Origin: CBDFGE01 sp965247055
GTDB taxonomy: Bacteria; Chloroflexota; Dehalococcoidia; Lucifugimonadales; JAGWBF01
DNA: 64,000 nucleotides
Assembly (NCBI GenBank): GCA_965247055.1
Contig: CBDFGE010000001.1
Coordinates: 1-64,000, forward strand
Direction of reading: 5' to 3'
The position numbers and the translations under genes were made by a program. The notes beneath the pieces are model-generated. The model searched no databases. It was given only the letters and a program-made list of their open reading frames with translations, and was not told the DNA's origin. Below, piece after piece: positions 24,995-33,692 of this stretch (position 1 is the stretch's first letter; each line of letters opens with the position of its first letter).

Positions 24995-25743
24995 ACGGCT
25001 TCTGGGCGCTGATGCATAAGGAGCTGCAGGAGCAGAGGCGGACGTGGAAGTTCCTGGCCATGGCCGGCATTTTTACCGCCCTGGCTCTATTGATCAGCAT
25101 AATACCCTTTATAGTGACTGAGGTCAGAGGTGATCCTCAGGGGCCCGAGGAGGCCCGCGAACTGCTCATGGGGTTCGGCTTTTCCGTCTTTGGCCTGGGT
25201 ACTCTCCTGGCCATCATCGTCGCCATGGGCTCGCTGGCAAACGAACGGGCCAGCGGGACGGCAGCGATGACCCTGAGCAAACCCGTAACCCGTGCCGCCT
25301 TCGTGGGCACCAAGTTTCTGGGGCTTGTGCACTGCATTTTCGGGGCTCTCGTCATCGGATCGGTTGTCATGTACCTCCTTACGCTAATGCTCTTCGATAA
25401 TGGCGGCCTGGCGAGGTTTGCCGGCTTCATGGCGATCCTGGGGGTCTACCTGGTGTTTATCGCCTCCATTACCCTCTTCTGGAGCGGCATGTTTCGCCGG
25501 CAGCTGCTGGCGGGAGGGCTGGCGCTCTTCCTGTTCATAGCTCAGCAGCCCCTGGCGGAAATCCCACACACCGCGCGGTACTGGCCCATAAGGACTGCCG
25601 AGTGGGGGGCAACCCTCATTGAGGCGGACGAGGAGGCGGAGGCCGGAGCCGACGCCGCGTGGCCGGCTTTTCCCATCGCTCTGGCCTCTATCGTGTTGCT
25701 AAGCGTGGGCGCTTGGGGAGTGTTCCGCAGGAAAGAGCTGTGA
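24991..25743 (+). CDS. ABC-2-type transporter permease
   Basis: A 250-residue integral membrane protein with six predicted helices (about 22-42, 60-82, 105-130, 137-157, 165-185, 220-243). It opens with the N-terminal amphipathic segment FWALMHKELQEQRRTWKFLA typical of ABC-2/NosY permeases. The ERASGTAAMTLSKPVTRAAFVGTKFLG region (about 75-100) is the usual contact loop with the ATPase. Start ATG overlaps the ATPase stop. Ends directly at a promoter for the downstream sensor kinase (-35 at the stop codon). The exported substrate is unknown; antibiotic or lipid export is common for this arrangement. Confidence 0.88.
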   Translation: MNGFWALMHKELQEQRRTWKFLAMAGIFTALALLISIIPFIVTEVRGDPQGPEEARELLMGFGFSVFGLGTLLAIIVAMGSLANERASGTAAMTLSKPVTRAAFVGTKFLGLVHCIFGALVIGSVVMYLLTLMLFDNGGLARFAGFMAILGVYLVFIASITLFWSGMFRRQLLAGGLALFLFIAQQPLAEIPHTARYWPIRTAEWGATLIEADEEAEAGADAAWPAFPIALASIVLLSVGAWGVFRRKEL

Positions 25744-25769
25744 CAAAATTATCGGCGGGCGATTAGAAT
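25740..25769 (+). promoter_or_regulatory. Candidate sigma-70 promoter for the sensor kinase
   Basis: GTGACA (25740-25745), 18 nt, TAGAAT (25764-25769), 57 nt before the kinase start. The -35 overlaps the permease stop codon. Confidence 0.5.
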
Positions 25770-25826
25770 AGCAGCAAGGCCGTTGAGGAGTGCCGGGTCC
25801 ATGTAGTCCAAGCCCGCGGAGGCAGC

Positions 25827-27218
25827 ATGTTATTCATTTTCATGAACCGCAGGATTCTGATAGGTCGTAAGCAGCTACTGTTCGGCTTTGGTGGGATGCT
25901 CGTGTGGCTGACCCTGGTCTCCTCCGAGTTTGACCCCCTGGTCGCAATTGTCTTGCTTGGGGTGATCTACTTCATACTGCGGCTCATCACAAAGCCCCTC
26001 GCGCGGGTTATCGCGCGCCGCGAATACAGCATCCACTGGAAATTCGAGGTCGGGATCGCCGTCATCGCTGCCATGTTCCTCATCGTCAGCCTCATCCAGA
26101 TCGGGGCGATGAACTTCATGCACGACGAGCTTCACAGGATTCAGGACCTGATGCATGCCCGAGATCCTGGACAGGTCTTTGGCGCCATAAATGAGCTGGA
26201 GGATACCCATCATGGTAGTTTTTACCGTCTGCTACCCTTCCTGGGTGTGCTTGGGGTCCTGGGAGCGGCGGCCGTTGGCGGGGCCATGGCCTGGTCGGTG
26301 ATAGACCCGGTGCGCCGGATGGAGCAGGCGATGAACAGGATCGCGTCGGGGGACTTCTCCCAGCCCGTCCACGTAGAGAACCGGGATGAGCTGGGTGAGC
26401 TGGCCGTACGGATCAATCAGACGTCGCAGGACCTGGCCAGACTCCATGAGGCGACCCTCGCCGAAGAGCGGACCCGGGCCTTACGGGAGCGCATCGTCCA
26501 CGTGACCACCGCCCAGGAGGAGGAAAGGCGCCGCATATCCCGCGACCTGCACGATGGACTGGGCCCCTCTCTAGCCTCCATTGGTAACCGGATCAGAGCG
26601 TGCCAGTATATGGTGGACACCGACCCGCAGCGGGCGAAGATGGAATTGGAGGATATCGCAGGGGGGCTGAAAGGGCATGTCCAGGAGGTGAGGGAGCTTA
26701 TCCATGACCTGAGGCCTCTGGCCGTGGACCAGCTGGGACTCGCCGGGGCTATCGAGCAACACGTGGCGCAGTTCAGCCAGGAGGCAGGCATCTCGGCTTC
26801 CTTTAGCAAATCCGGAGACGCCACCCTGAACCCCTTCGCCGAGGTGACGGTTTATCGCGTGGTCCAAGAATGCTTGAACAACGTCCAGAAGCACGCAAAT
26901 GCAACCCAGGTGGAGGTCACGCTCGATGCGGCGGATATGGGCGTGAAGACCGTGGCCAAGGACAACGGCCGCGGGTTCGCTGCATGAAGTGGGTGCCACC
27001 CCGCCGAGGCCCCTGGCGACCAGTGAGCGCAGGAAGGCTACGACCTGGCGCCGGTTTCCACCGGCAGGGGCATGGGTCTTTTGAGCATGCGGGAAAGGGC
27101 GGAGCTCCTTGGGGGAAGCCTCTCTGTCCAAAGTGTTCCCGATGGTGGTTGCCAGATAGTCCTGTTCATCCCGTTGACGGAGGTGGCCGTTGGAGCCAAT
27201 CCGAGTGCTTCTAGCTGA
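25827..27218 (+). pseudogene. NarL-system sensor histidine kinase (HisKA_3) with two frameshifts
   Basis: ATG at 25827 after GCGGAGGCAGC. Three membrane helices (about 13-45, 65-92, 130-155) surround a short loop; then a HAMP domain (VIDPVRRMEQAMNRIASGDF, about 160-212); then the dimerisation/phosphoacceptor helix EEERRRISRDLHDGLGPSLA with His at about 238; then the ATPase domain with the N-box VVQECLNNVQKHANA and G1-box DNGRGFA. The first frame stops at 26985. With a shift there and another near 27033 the frame continues GYDLAPVSTGRGMGLLSMRE and ends at TGA 27216-27218, overlapping the regulator start. So the gene is complete apart from two indels in the catalytic domain. Confidence 0.8.
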
Positions 27219-27860
27219 TGACCACACCCTTTTCCGAAAGGGGGTCCGGACATTGCTGGAGCAGATGGGAGGCCTGGAGGTTGTGGGCGAGGCAGCCAGC
27301 GGCCAGGAAGTGTTGACACAGGCCCGAGAGCTGGTGCCCGACGTCATCTAATGGACATCAGAATGCCGGGGATGACCGGGATCGAGGCGACCCGCTCCAT
27401 CCGCCAGGAAAATCCCCACATCGGCGTTATCCTGGTCACCATGTTCGACGACCCCGAGTCGGTGTTCTCCGGTATGCGGGCAGGCGCACGGGGGTACGTG
27501 CTTAAAGAAGCCGAGCCGGAAGAGCTCAGGCGGGCCGTGGAGGCCGCTTACCGCGGGGAGGTCATCCTGTGCCCCATTATCGCCAAGAAGGTCCTGGAGC
27601 ATTTCGCCAGAGACCCTCAGCGACGGCAGCCGGGCCTGACGTATGAGCAGCTTACCCAGCGGGAGCTGGAGGTGCTGCAGCTGGCTGGCGACGGGCTTGC
27701 CAACAAGGAGATCGCGGCCAGGCTGGGCATTAGCGAAAAAACGGTGAAGAACCACATCGCCAACATCTTCTCCAAGCTCCAGGTGAACGACAGGACTCAG
27801 GCCATCCTTTACGCGCTGCGCAAGGGCCTGATCAGCATGTCCCCTGGGGAAACCGGCTGA
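27190..27860 (+). pseudogene. NarL/FixJ-family response regulator, frameshifted at about 27348
   Basis: TTG start at 27190 after GGAGGTGGCC. The frame reads MEPIRVLLADDHTLFRKGVR (acidic pocket D-D), continues to LVPDVI and stops at TAA 27349-27351. The rest is in the next frame, MDIRMPGMTGIEATRSIRQE, carrying the phosphoacceptor Asp, then LVTMFDD and the conserved Lys in GYVLKEAEP, and the LuxR-type HTH LTQRELEVLQLAGDGLANKE to KTVKNHIANIFSKLQV. One missing C (VI-L-MD) explains the break. Restored length about 223 residues. It likely regulates the neighbouring ABC exporter or lipoprotein. Confidence 0.85.
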
Positions 27861-27876
27861 GCTACGCCTGCTTGTC

Positions 27877-28098
27877 ATGAGACGACTACATCTCTTCGAG
27901 CTGGAGGACCAGAGGATTGTTCCTCTATTCGTTGCCTGGGACGGGTTCGTCTCGGGGCTTCGGCTGTACTCTACTCAGGAGCTGCAGGAGCTGGTGGACG
28001 GGCTGCATTCCGATGACTACGCATGGGAAATCGGGCGCGTGGCCTTCCCGCACTCTATCACCTATCTCATAGGCTGTCCGAAAGCACAGAGCGAATAA
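27877..28098 (+). CDS. Small hypothetical protein, possibly internally deleted
   Basis: 73 residues from ATG 27877, 16 nt after the regulator. It opens MRRLHLFELEDQ, an N-terminus that I associate with longer membrane or methyltransferase-like proteins (LHLFEFEDLPWFP...), and closes LVDGLHSDDYAWEIGRV, then ITYLIGCPK. In full-length relatives these two ends would be separated by well over 100 residues, so this may be a deletion remnant. No motif that gives a function. Confidence 0.4.
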   Translation: MRRLHLFELEDQRIVPLFVAWDGFVSGLRLYSTQELQELVDGLHSDDYAWEIGRVAFPHSITYLIGCPKAQSE

Positions 28099-28185
28099 AC
28101 CAAGTTGGTGCGAGGATTAACCGATGCGAGCGCTGGCAGCAGCCTTGTAAGACTTGTCGCCTACTCGTCCCACGAGGGGCGGCCG

Positions 28186-28214
28186 TTGACACGGCGGGAG
28201 GAGCATCGTAGACT
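28186..28214 (+). promoter_or_regulatory. Sigma-70-like promoter for the formamidase-like gene
   Basis: TTGACA (28186-28191), 17 nt, TAGACT (28209-28214), 92 nt before the start codon at 28307. Confidence 0.65.
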
Positions 28215-28306
28215 CAGCCTGGCCCCGCGGCCCAGGTCCCGTTGCGTCCCACGGACACCTCCGAGCGCATCTCCAACCGCCGCTGCCGGATGAGAAGGAG
28301 CTTCCT

Positions 28307-29416
28307 GTGAAGAGTATCGAGATAGACCGGAGCAAGCGGCTCAAGGACGAGCCGCAAAAAGGTCACAACCGATGGCACCCCGGCATTCCACCTATCCTGG
28401 AGGTCGATCCGGGAGAGGAGGTGGTCCTCGAAACCCGTGACGCCGCGGATGGCCAGATACGTCCTGAGATGCAGGTAGCGGACCTGGCATCCCTGAGCAC
28501 CAAAGTAGCCCATCCTCTGACCGGACCGGTGTACGTCAAGGGGGCCGGGCCCGGCGATCTGCTGGAGATCGAGTACCTCGACGTCCTTCCCCAACCCCAC
28601 GGCTGGACCCGGTTCAGCACGGGGCGCGGGTTCCTTCGTGACCTGTTCCCAAAGCCCTTTCTGGTCCATTGGGCGATAAAGGACGGTTGGGCCACCTCTC
28701 CCCAGCTTCCCAAGGTACGCATCCCCAATGGCTCCTTTATGGGGACCGCCGGACTGGCCCCGTCACGGCCGCAGATGGTACAGTGGGCGCGCAGAGAGGC
28801 GGCCCTGATGGAGTCGGGAGGCATCGTGTCTCCGCCCGACCCCGAGGACGCCGTTCCAGTGGCGCAGCCCATCGCCGGCGAGGGGCTGCGCACCATACCG
28901 CCCCGGGAGAACTGTGGCAACGTGGACGCCAAGCAGCTCACCCGAGGCTCCAGGCTGCTGGTCCCCGTCGCCGTCGACGGCGCCCTCTACTCGGTGGGGG
29001 ACGGACATTTCGCCCAGGGCGACGGCGAGTGCTGTATCACGGCGATCGAGATGGGAGCGACGGCGGTCGTCCGGTTCAAGGTCCACGAGCAAGAGGCGGC
29101 ACGACGAAACATCCGCTGGCCCAGGTTCGCCCATCCGGGATACTTCGCCCCTCCCGAGTGGGCGGCACCCCGTAACTTCATCGCCACCATGGGAATGCCC
29201 ATCCGGGACGATGGGGCCAACGAAGGTGAGAACCTGACCCTGGCCGCCCGCAACGCCCTTATAAACATGATCGAGCTCCTCCAGGAACGGGGCTGGACAC
29301 GGGAGCAGGCCTACATCCTGTGCAGCGTCGCGGTGGACCTGAGGGTCAGCAACGTGGTCGACCTGCCCAACGTGACCGTCTCCGCCTTCCTGCCCGAGGA
29401 CATCTTTCAGGGGTAG
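28307..29416 (+). CDS. Acetamidase/formamidase family protein
   Basis: A 369-residue member of the FmdA/AmdA family, which hydrolyses formamide, acetamide or related short amides to ammonia and the acid. Family blocks seen: HNRWHPGIPPILEVDPGEEV (about 20-40), GDLLEIEYLDVLP (about 84-96), TIPPRENCGNVDAKQLTRGS (about 195-215), LYSVGDGHFAQGDGECCITA (about 227-246, the metal and active-site block) and CSVAVDLRVSNVVDLPN near the C-terminus. Length is as expected. Start GTG 28307 follows AGAAGGAGCTTCCT. Its neighbour 49 nt downstream is an NHL propeller. Ammonia release fits the amidase-rich surroundings. Confidence 0.92.
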   Translation: MKSIEIDRSKRLKDEPQKGHNRWHPGIPPILEVDPGEEVVLETRDAADGQIRPEMQVADLASLSTKVAHPLTGPVYVKGAGPGDLLEIEYLDVLPQPHGWTRFSTGRGFLRDLFPKPFLVHWAIKDGWATSPQLPKVRIPNGSFMGTAGLAPSRPQMVQWARREAALMESGGIVSPPDPEDAVPVAQPIAGEGLRTIPPRENCGNVDAKQLTRGSRLLVPVAVDGALYSVGDGHFAQGDGECCITAIEMGATAVVRFKVHEQEAARRNIRWPRFAHPGYFAPPEWAAPRNFIATMGMPIRDDGANEGENLTLAARNALINMIELLQERGWTREQAYILCSVAVDLRVSNVVDLPNVTVSAFLPEDIFQG

Positions 29417-29465
29417 CAACCCCATACCTGTGGAGTAGCCCATATTGGAAGGATGTGCGACGATC

Positions 29466-30350
29466 ATGACCACAGTTGGGACGGGCCAGTACCGGTACAG
29501 GATGGTGGACGACTGGATCAAGCTGCCCGCTGGGTGGTCCTTCGGCAGGGTCGCGGCTGTGGCCGTGGATTCCCGGGGGAGGGTCTATGTGGGGCAGCAG
29601 CTCAAGGATCCCCCTATTATAGTGTTCGACCAGGAGGGCAACTACCTGGATTCTTGGGGCACCGGTACCGTAATCGAGCCCCACAGCATCTACATCGGCT
29701 CCGACGACGTCATCTACCTGGCCGATCGGGGCGCCCACGTCGCCTCGAAGATGGCCCTGGATGGCGGGACTCTCCTGGAGCTGGGCACAAGGGGGCAGCC
29801 ATCGGACACCGGCTGCACGGAGGACAGCGGAGAGGTGCTGCAGGCCGCGGGGCCGTTCAACAGGCCAACCCAGATATTTCCCGCCCCTTCGGGAGACCTG
29901 TACGTATCCGATGGGTACCGTAACTGCCGGGTCCACCGGTTCTCCCCGGAGGGACGGCTTATCTCCTCGTGGGGTACCCCCGGGAGGACCGGCCCCGGAG
30001 AGTTTCGTGTGCCCCACAGTGTCTGGGTGGACAGGGACGGCCACGTGTTCGTATGCGACCGGGACAACAGCCGCATCCAGATATTCTCGTTGACTGGCGA
30101 ACTCATCGCCACCTGGTCCGACCTGCACCTTCCCGGGGACATCCATATCGACGCCAACGACGCCGTATATGTATACGAGGGCGGTGGGCACGCCCCCGGC
30201 AACCGGATAAGTGTGCTGGACAAGCGAGGGAACGTCCTGGCGCGCTGGGACTCGCCGCCGGGCCACGAGATATGGGTCGACACCCAAGGCGATATCTTCC
30301 TCACGCTCCCCTTCGCACCCGGGGTGGTCAAGTACGTGCGGCTGCCGTAG
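29466..30350 (+). CDS. NHL-repeat beta-propeller protein
   Basis: A 294-residue six-bladed propeller. Repeats of the type A-V-D-x-x-G-x-V-Y-V followed by V-F-D-x-x-G-x-x-L-x-x-W-G are visible at about residues 27-55, 70-95, 120-150, 170-195, 210-240 and 250-285. Start ATG 29466 has GGAAGGA ten bases upstream; an in-frame TTG at 29445 would add seven residues. No signal peptide, so probably cytoplasmic. The sequence resembles the lyase-like propellers annotated as peptidyl-alpha-hydroxyglycine lyase homologues. In that enzyme the propeller cleaves an N-acyl-hydroxyglycine bond; activity here is unproven. Sits between a formamidase-like gene and a GGT gene. Confidence 0.82.
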   Translation: MTTVGTGQYRYRMVDDWIKLPAGWSFGRVAAVAVDSRGRVYVGQQLKDPPIIVFDQEGNYLDSWGTGTVIEPHSIYIGSDDVIYLADRGAHVASKMALDGGTLLELGTRGQPSDTGCTEDSGEVLQAAGPFNRPTQIFPAPSGDLYVSDGYRNCRVHRFSPEGRLISSWGTPGRTGPGEFRVPHSVWVDRDGHVFVCDRDNSRIQIFSLTGELIATWSDLHLPGDIHIDANDAVYVYEGGGHAPGNRISVLDKRGNVLARWDSPPGHEIWVDTQGDIFLTLPFAPGVVKYVRLP

Positions 30351-30451
30351 CCGGACTCCGGCGCGATGGACGCGCACCCACAACGCTCCCGACGCTACGA
30401 GTTTACGGGTGCGGCTTTCCGCCTGGGCAGTACGCCGCCCGGCCCGGCGCT

Positions 30452-30480
30452 TGACGGCCTGGGAGTCACCACCTACACTC
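30452..30480 (+). promoter_or_regulatory. Sigma-70-like promoter for the Cys-rich small protein
   Basis: TTGACG (30452-30457), 17 nt, TACACT (30475-30480), 46 nt before the ATG of the 47-residue frame. Confidence 0.6.
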
Positions 30481-30525
30481 GTAGTTAGATACCGTAGGCC
30501 ATTGGCTGGAAGGCGAGGCGACTCG

Positions 30526-30669
30526 ATGCGCCGGCTGCCCCCATTCCTGACGAATATATCGACACCTATGCCGATGCCGAGGAAACTCGGGCTCATCGTC
30601 AGGAACAACTGGCTCAAGGTGTACAGGTGGAGAAGCTGCTGCGGCCACCCTGGCGAGCCGGGCTGCTGA
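30526..30669 (+). CDS. 47-residue Cys-rich small protein
   Basis: ATG 30526 preceded by GGAAGG; stop TGA at 30667-30669. It opens MRRLPPFLTN, is basic in the middle (NNWLKVYRWR) and ends SCCGHPGEPGC, giving three Cys in the last ten residues, C-C-G-x-x-G-x-x-G-C. I have an impression of similar CCG..G.PGC tails on short proteins from Chloroflexota but cannot check it. The clean promoter directly upstream and the separate promoter for the GGT downstream argue that this is a real, independently expressed gene. The Cys cluster could bind metal or be modified. Function unknown. Confidence 0.5.
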   Translation: MRRLPPFLTNISTPMPMPRKLGLIVRNNWLKVYRWRSCCGHPGEPGC

Positions 30670-30725
30670 GAGGCACCGGCGTCCCCCGGGTCGGGGATGA
30701 GGACAGAGTAGCGAACGGTCCATAG

Positions 30726-30754
30726 TTGACGGTGCCGTGTAGCGCCGGTAGAAT
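30726..30754 (+). promoter_or_regulatory. Sigma-70-like promoter for GGT 1
   Basis: TTGACG (30726-30731), 17 nt, TAGAAT (30749-30754), 70 nt before the ATG at 30825. Confidence 0.65.
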
Positions 30755-30824
30755 TGCCTCGGCCGCGATGGCGCGGCGTCCCCCACGGCCATCCTGACAC
30801 GGTCATTCCTCACAGGAGGTGAGT

Positions 30825-32585
30825 ATGCCGGTCCCCGGTACCACAATGAGGAGTTTTCGCCCCCTTATCCAAGGCACCAACGGTGTCGTCGTCTCCAGCC
30901 ACCCCAGCTCCGCTATGGCGGGACTGGACATGCTCAGACGGGGTGGCAACGCCATCGACGCAGGCGTAGCGGCGGGTTTGGCCCTGAACGTAGTTCACGT
31001 CCACGACTGCGGGTTCCTGGGGGTTGCCCCAACTATCATCTACCTGGCCGGCCGCAAGGAGGTGACCACTATCGACGGCCTGGGGGTATGGCCCAGGGCC
31101 GCTTCCCTTGAGTATTTCCAGCGCCACCACCGGGGTGAGATGCCTCCCGGCGTCTTCCGCACTCTTACTCCGGGGGCCGCCGACGCGTGGTTTACCGCCC
31201 TCGCCCGGTACGGGACCATGCGGTTCTCGGAGGTGGCCGGCCCGGCCATCGAGCTGGCCGAGCGGGGATTCCCCATGTACCGGTACCTGGCGGCCCGGCT
31301 GGAGGAAGCGGCCGAGCAGAACGGGGCCTGGCCAGGCAGCGCGGAGATATTTCTGCCCGGAGGACGCCCGCCCGCTTTCGGGGAGATGTTCTATCAGAGG
31401 GACCTGGCCGCGACGCTAAGCAGGATCGCCGAGGTGGAGGACTCCCACAGGTCTGAAGGAAGGGAGCGGGCCCTGGCGGCCGCCAGGGACTTCGTCTACA
31501 AGGGGGAGTTGGCCACGAGGGTGGTTTCCTTCTGCCGGGAGCAGGGGGGGCTGCTTACCATGGAGGACCTGGCCGGGTACAGGGTCCGCTCCGAGCCCCC
31601 GGTGACCGTCAGCTACAGGGGCCATGACGTGTACGCCTGCGGGCCCTGGGGGCAGGGTCCGGTCTTCCCCCAGGCTCTCAAGATCCTGGAGGGCTTCGAC
31701 CTGCGCTCCATGGGCCACAACACCGACACTTACATCCACACGGTCAACCAGGCGCTCAACCTGGCCTTCGCCGACCGGGAACGTTACATCGGCGACCCTG
31801 CCTTCGTGGACGTGCCCATGGACCAGCTGCTCTCGGAGTCATATCTGCGCCTGCGCCGGGGTTTGATCGACCCGGACGTGGCCTGGCCGGCGATGCCGCC
31901 GGCGGGAGACCCCCGAGGCTGCCGGGCAACGCTGGAAGGGGCACCCCGGTCACCCTCCGAGGCGGTCGCGGTCGCCGGGGCCGACGGGGAAGACGGCGGA
32001 GGCACCTCCTACTTCGGGGTCATAGACAGGGACGGCAACATCTTCTCGTCCACCCCCAGCGAAGGCACCAGGGACACAGGCCCCATAATCCCGGGCACGG
32101 GACTGTCCCTTTGCCGAAGGGGCTCCCAGTCCAAACTAGAGGCGGGGCATCCTGCCGAAATCGCGCCGGGGAAGCGGCCCCGACTTACGCCGGCTCCCGC
32201 CCTGGTGCTCAGGGACGGACACCCCTTCATGGCCCTGGGCGGCCACGGCGGAGACCACATCCCCCAGGGAATGGTGCAGGTCCTCCTTAACGTGGTGGAG
32301 TTCGGTCTGGACCCCCAGGAGGCAGTGGAGTCGGCCCGCTTCTACAGCTACAGCTTTCCCGGCTCCAACTATCCCTCCCGTTACCAGCCAGGGGTGATGC
32401 GTGCCGAAGGGCGGATATCCCAGGGCACCATCGAGGCGCTCCGAAGCCGGGGCCACACTGTCGAGCAATACCCGGACTGGTGGGAAGGCTCCGGCCTTTA
32501 TAGCGTTGTCAGCCGCGATCACCCCACGGGGGTGATGCAGGGTGGCGCGGACCCACGGTGCGAGGCCTACGCCGTGGGCTACTAG
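30825..32585 (+). CDS. Gamma-glutamyltransferase-family protein 1
   Basis: A 586-residue Ntn-hydrolase of the GGT family. Large-subunit features: SSHPSSAMAGLDMLRRGGNA IDAGVAA (about 23-50), GPAIELAERGFPM (about 143), TMEDLAGY (about 243), and ADRERYIGDPAF (about 318). Autocleavage would occur at the Thr of GGGTSYFGVIDRDGN (about 400), where most family members have D-T-T-H-F/Y. The small subunit ends PRCEAYAVGY. ATG 30825 follows GGAGG by five bases. There is no signal peptide, so a cytoplasmic location is likely, unlike E. coli Ggt. It transfers or hydrolyses gamma-glutamyl or related amide bonds. Followed by an NHL protein. Confidence 0.9.
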   Translation: MPVPGTTMRSFRPLIQGTNGVVVSSHPSSAMAGLDMLRRGGNAIDAGVAAGLALNVVHVHDCGFLGVAPTIIYLAGRKEVTTIDGLGVWPRAASLEYFQRHHRGEMPPGVFRTLTPGAADAWFTALARYGTMRFSEVAGPAIELAERGFPMYRYLAARLEEAAEQNGAWPGSAEIFLPGGRPPAFGEMFYQRDLAATLSRIAEVEDSHRSEGRERALAAARDFVYKGELATRVVSFCREQGGLLTMEDLAGYRVRSEPPVTVSYRGHDVYACGPWGQGPVFPQALKILEGFDLRSMGHNTDTYIHTVNQALNLAFADRERYIGDPAFVDVPMDQLLSESYLRLRRGLIDPDVAWPAMPPAGDPRGCRATLEGAPRSPSEAVAVAGADGEDGGGTSYFGVIDRDGNIFSSTPSEGTRDTGPIIPGTGLSLCRRGSQSKLEAGHPAEIAPGKRPRLTPAPALVLRDGHPFMALGGHGGDHIPQGMVQVLLNVVEFGLDPQEAVESARFYSYSFPGSNYPSRYQPGVMRAEGRISQGTIEALRSRGHTVEQYPDWWEGSGLYSVVSRDHPTGVMQGGADPRCEAYAVGY

Positions 32586-32677
32586 CAGCCGAGGGGGTGG
32601 TGCCATCCGGGTCGAGGGGGTACAATACTGATTGTGAGGTCGTCCGTAGCTCGTAGCTCAAAGAGGGGAAGTGCACC

Positions 32678-33679
32678 ATGCTGACGAAACGTGTATCCGG
32701 ACGGGTCTATAACTACGACTACTGTATAGGTAGGACCGGCGCAGGAGGTCATGGCTTCATCTATCCCCAGGACTTCGCCCTCGGCCCCGACGGGAGCCTT
32801 TACATAATCAGCAAGGGGAGCGAGTTTCAACCCAGCCAGGGGGTATCCAAGGTCACCCTGGACCAGGAAGTCGTCTGGGACGACCGGGGCCTTGGGTTCG
32901 GGGGAGGTGAGTCCCCGTGGCCGTCGTCCGTCGATCTGGATAGCGACGAGAACGTGTACATCTCCGACGATTACGTGAACCGCATCTTCATCTACGACAA
33001 GGGCGGGAGCTTCCTGAGAAGCTGGGGCACCAAAGGATCCGGCGCGGGGGAGTTCAGCGGCCCCACGGGACTCGCTTTCGACAAAGACGACACCCTGTAC
33101 GTGGTAGACGGCCTCAACCACCGCGTTCAGAAGTTCACCAAGGACGGCAGGTTCCTCGGCGGTTGGGGGAGCTACGGCAGTGGCCCAGGCCAGTTCAATA
33201 TGCCCTGGGGCATCGCCATTGACCGGGAGGGGTCCGTCTACGTGGCCGACTGGAAGAACGATCGGGTGCAAAAGCTCAGCCCCGAGGGTAAACACCTGGC
33301 AACCTTCGGTACCCCCGGAACGGGTGAGGGACAGCTACGGGCCCCCACGGACGTGGCGATAGACGACCAGGGAGACGTCTACGTTGCCGACTGGGGCAAT
33401 CAGCGGCTCAACATCTATGCTGCCGACGGGTCCTTCATCACCTCCTTCATCGGCGATGCCGAGAAGCTGTCGCGCTGGGCCCAGGCCCACGTGGATGCCA
33501 ACCCCGACTACAAGAAAGCCCGGCTCAGGACTGACCTGACGCCGGAGTGGAGGTTCGGCAGGCCGGTGGCGGTGAACGTGGACGGCGACGGCAGGATAAT
33601 CGTGCTGGAAGCGCAACGGCACCGGCTCCAGGTCTACGTGAAGGAGAAGAACTTCGTGGACGCCCAGTTCAACCTGTAG
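32678..33679 (+). CDS. NHL-repeat six-bladed propeller protein 2
   Basis: A 333-residue propeller with very regular NHL units: SSVDLDSDENVYISDDYVNR, then GLAFDKDDTLYVVDGLNHRV, then GIAIDREGSVYVADWKNDRV, then DVAIDDQGDVYVADWGNQRL, each followed by a Q-K-F/L-x-x-G-K/R-F-L-x-x-W/F-G strand. ATG 32678 is preceded by AGAGGGGAAG. No signal sequence. Family members act as scaffolds or as lyases on hydroxylated amides. Lies 92 nt after GGT 1; the start region (TACAAT at 32621) may hold a weak promoter. Together with 29466-30350 it brackets the GGT gene. Confidence 0.85.
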   Translation: MLTKRVSGRVYNYDYCIGRTGAGGHGFIYPQDFALGPDGSLYIISKGSEFQPSQGVSKVTLDQEVVWDDRGLGFGGGESPWPSSVDLDSDENVYISDDYVNRIFIYDKGGSFLRSWGTKGSGAGEFSGPTGLAFDKDDTLYVVDGLNHRVQKFTKDGRFLGGWGSYGSGPGQFNMPWGIAIDREGSVYVADWKNDRVQKLSPEGKHLATFGTPGTGEGQLRAPTDVAIDDQGDVYVADWGNQRLNIYAADGSFITSFIGDAEKLSRWAQAHVDANPDYKKARLRTDLTPEWRFGRPVAVNVDGDGRIIVLEAQRHRLQVYVKEKNFVDAQFNL

Positions 33680-33692
33680 CGTCCTCTCTGTT

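Noticed and set aside
29346..30806. A 486-codon open frame on the minus strand opposite the NHL protein and small-protein region
   Set aside because: It is antisense to a clear NHL propeller; its composition (Gly/Pro/Arg/His-rich, no motif) is what high-GC reverse frames give.
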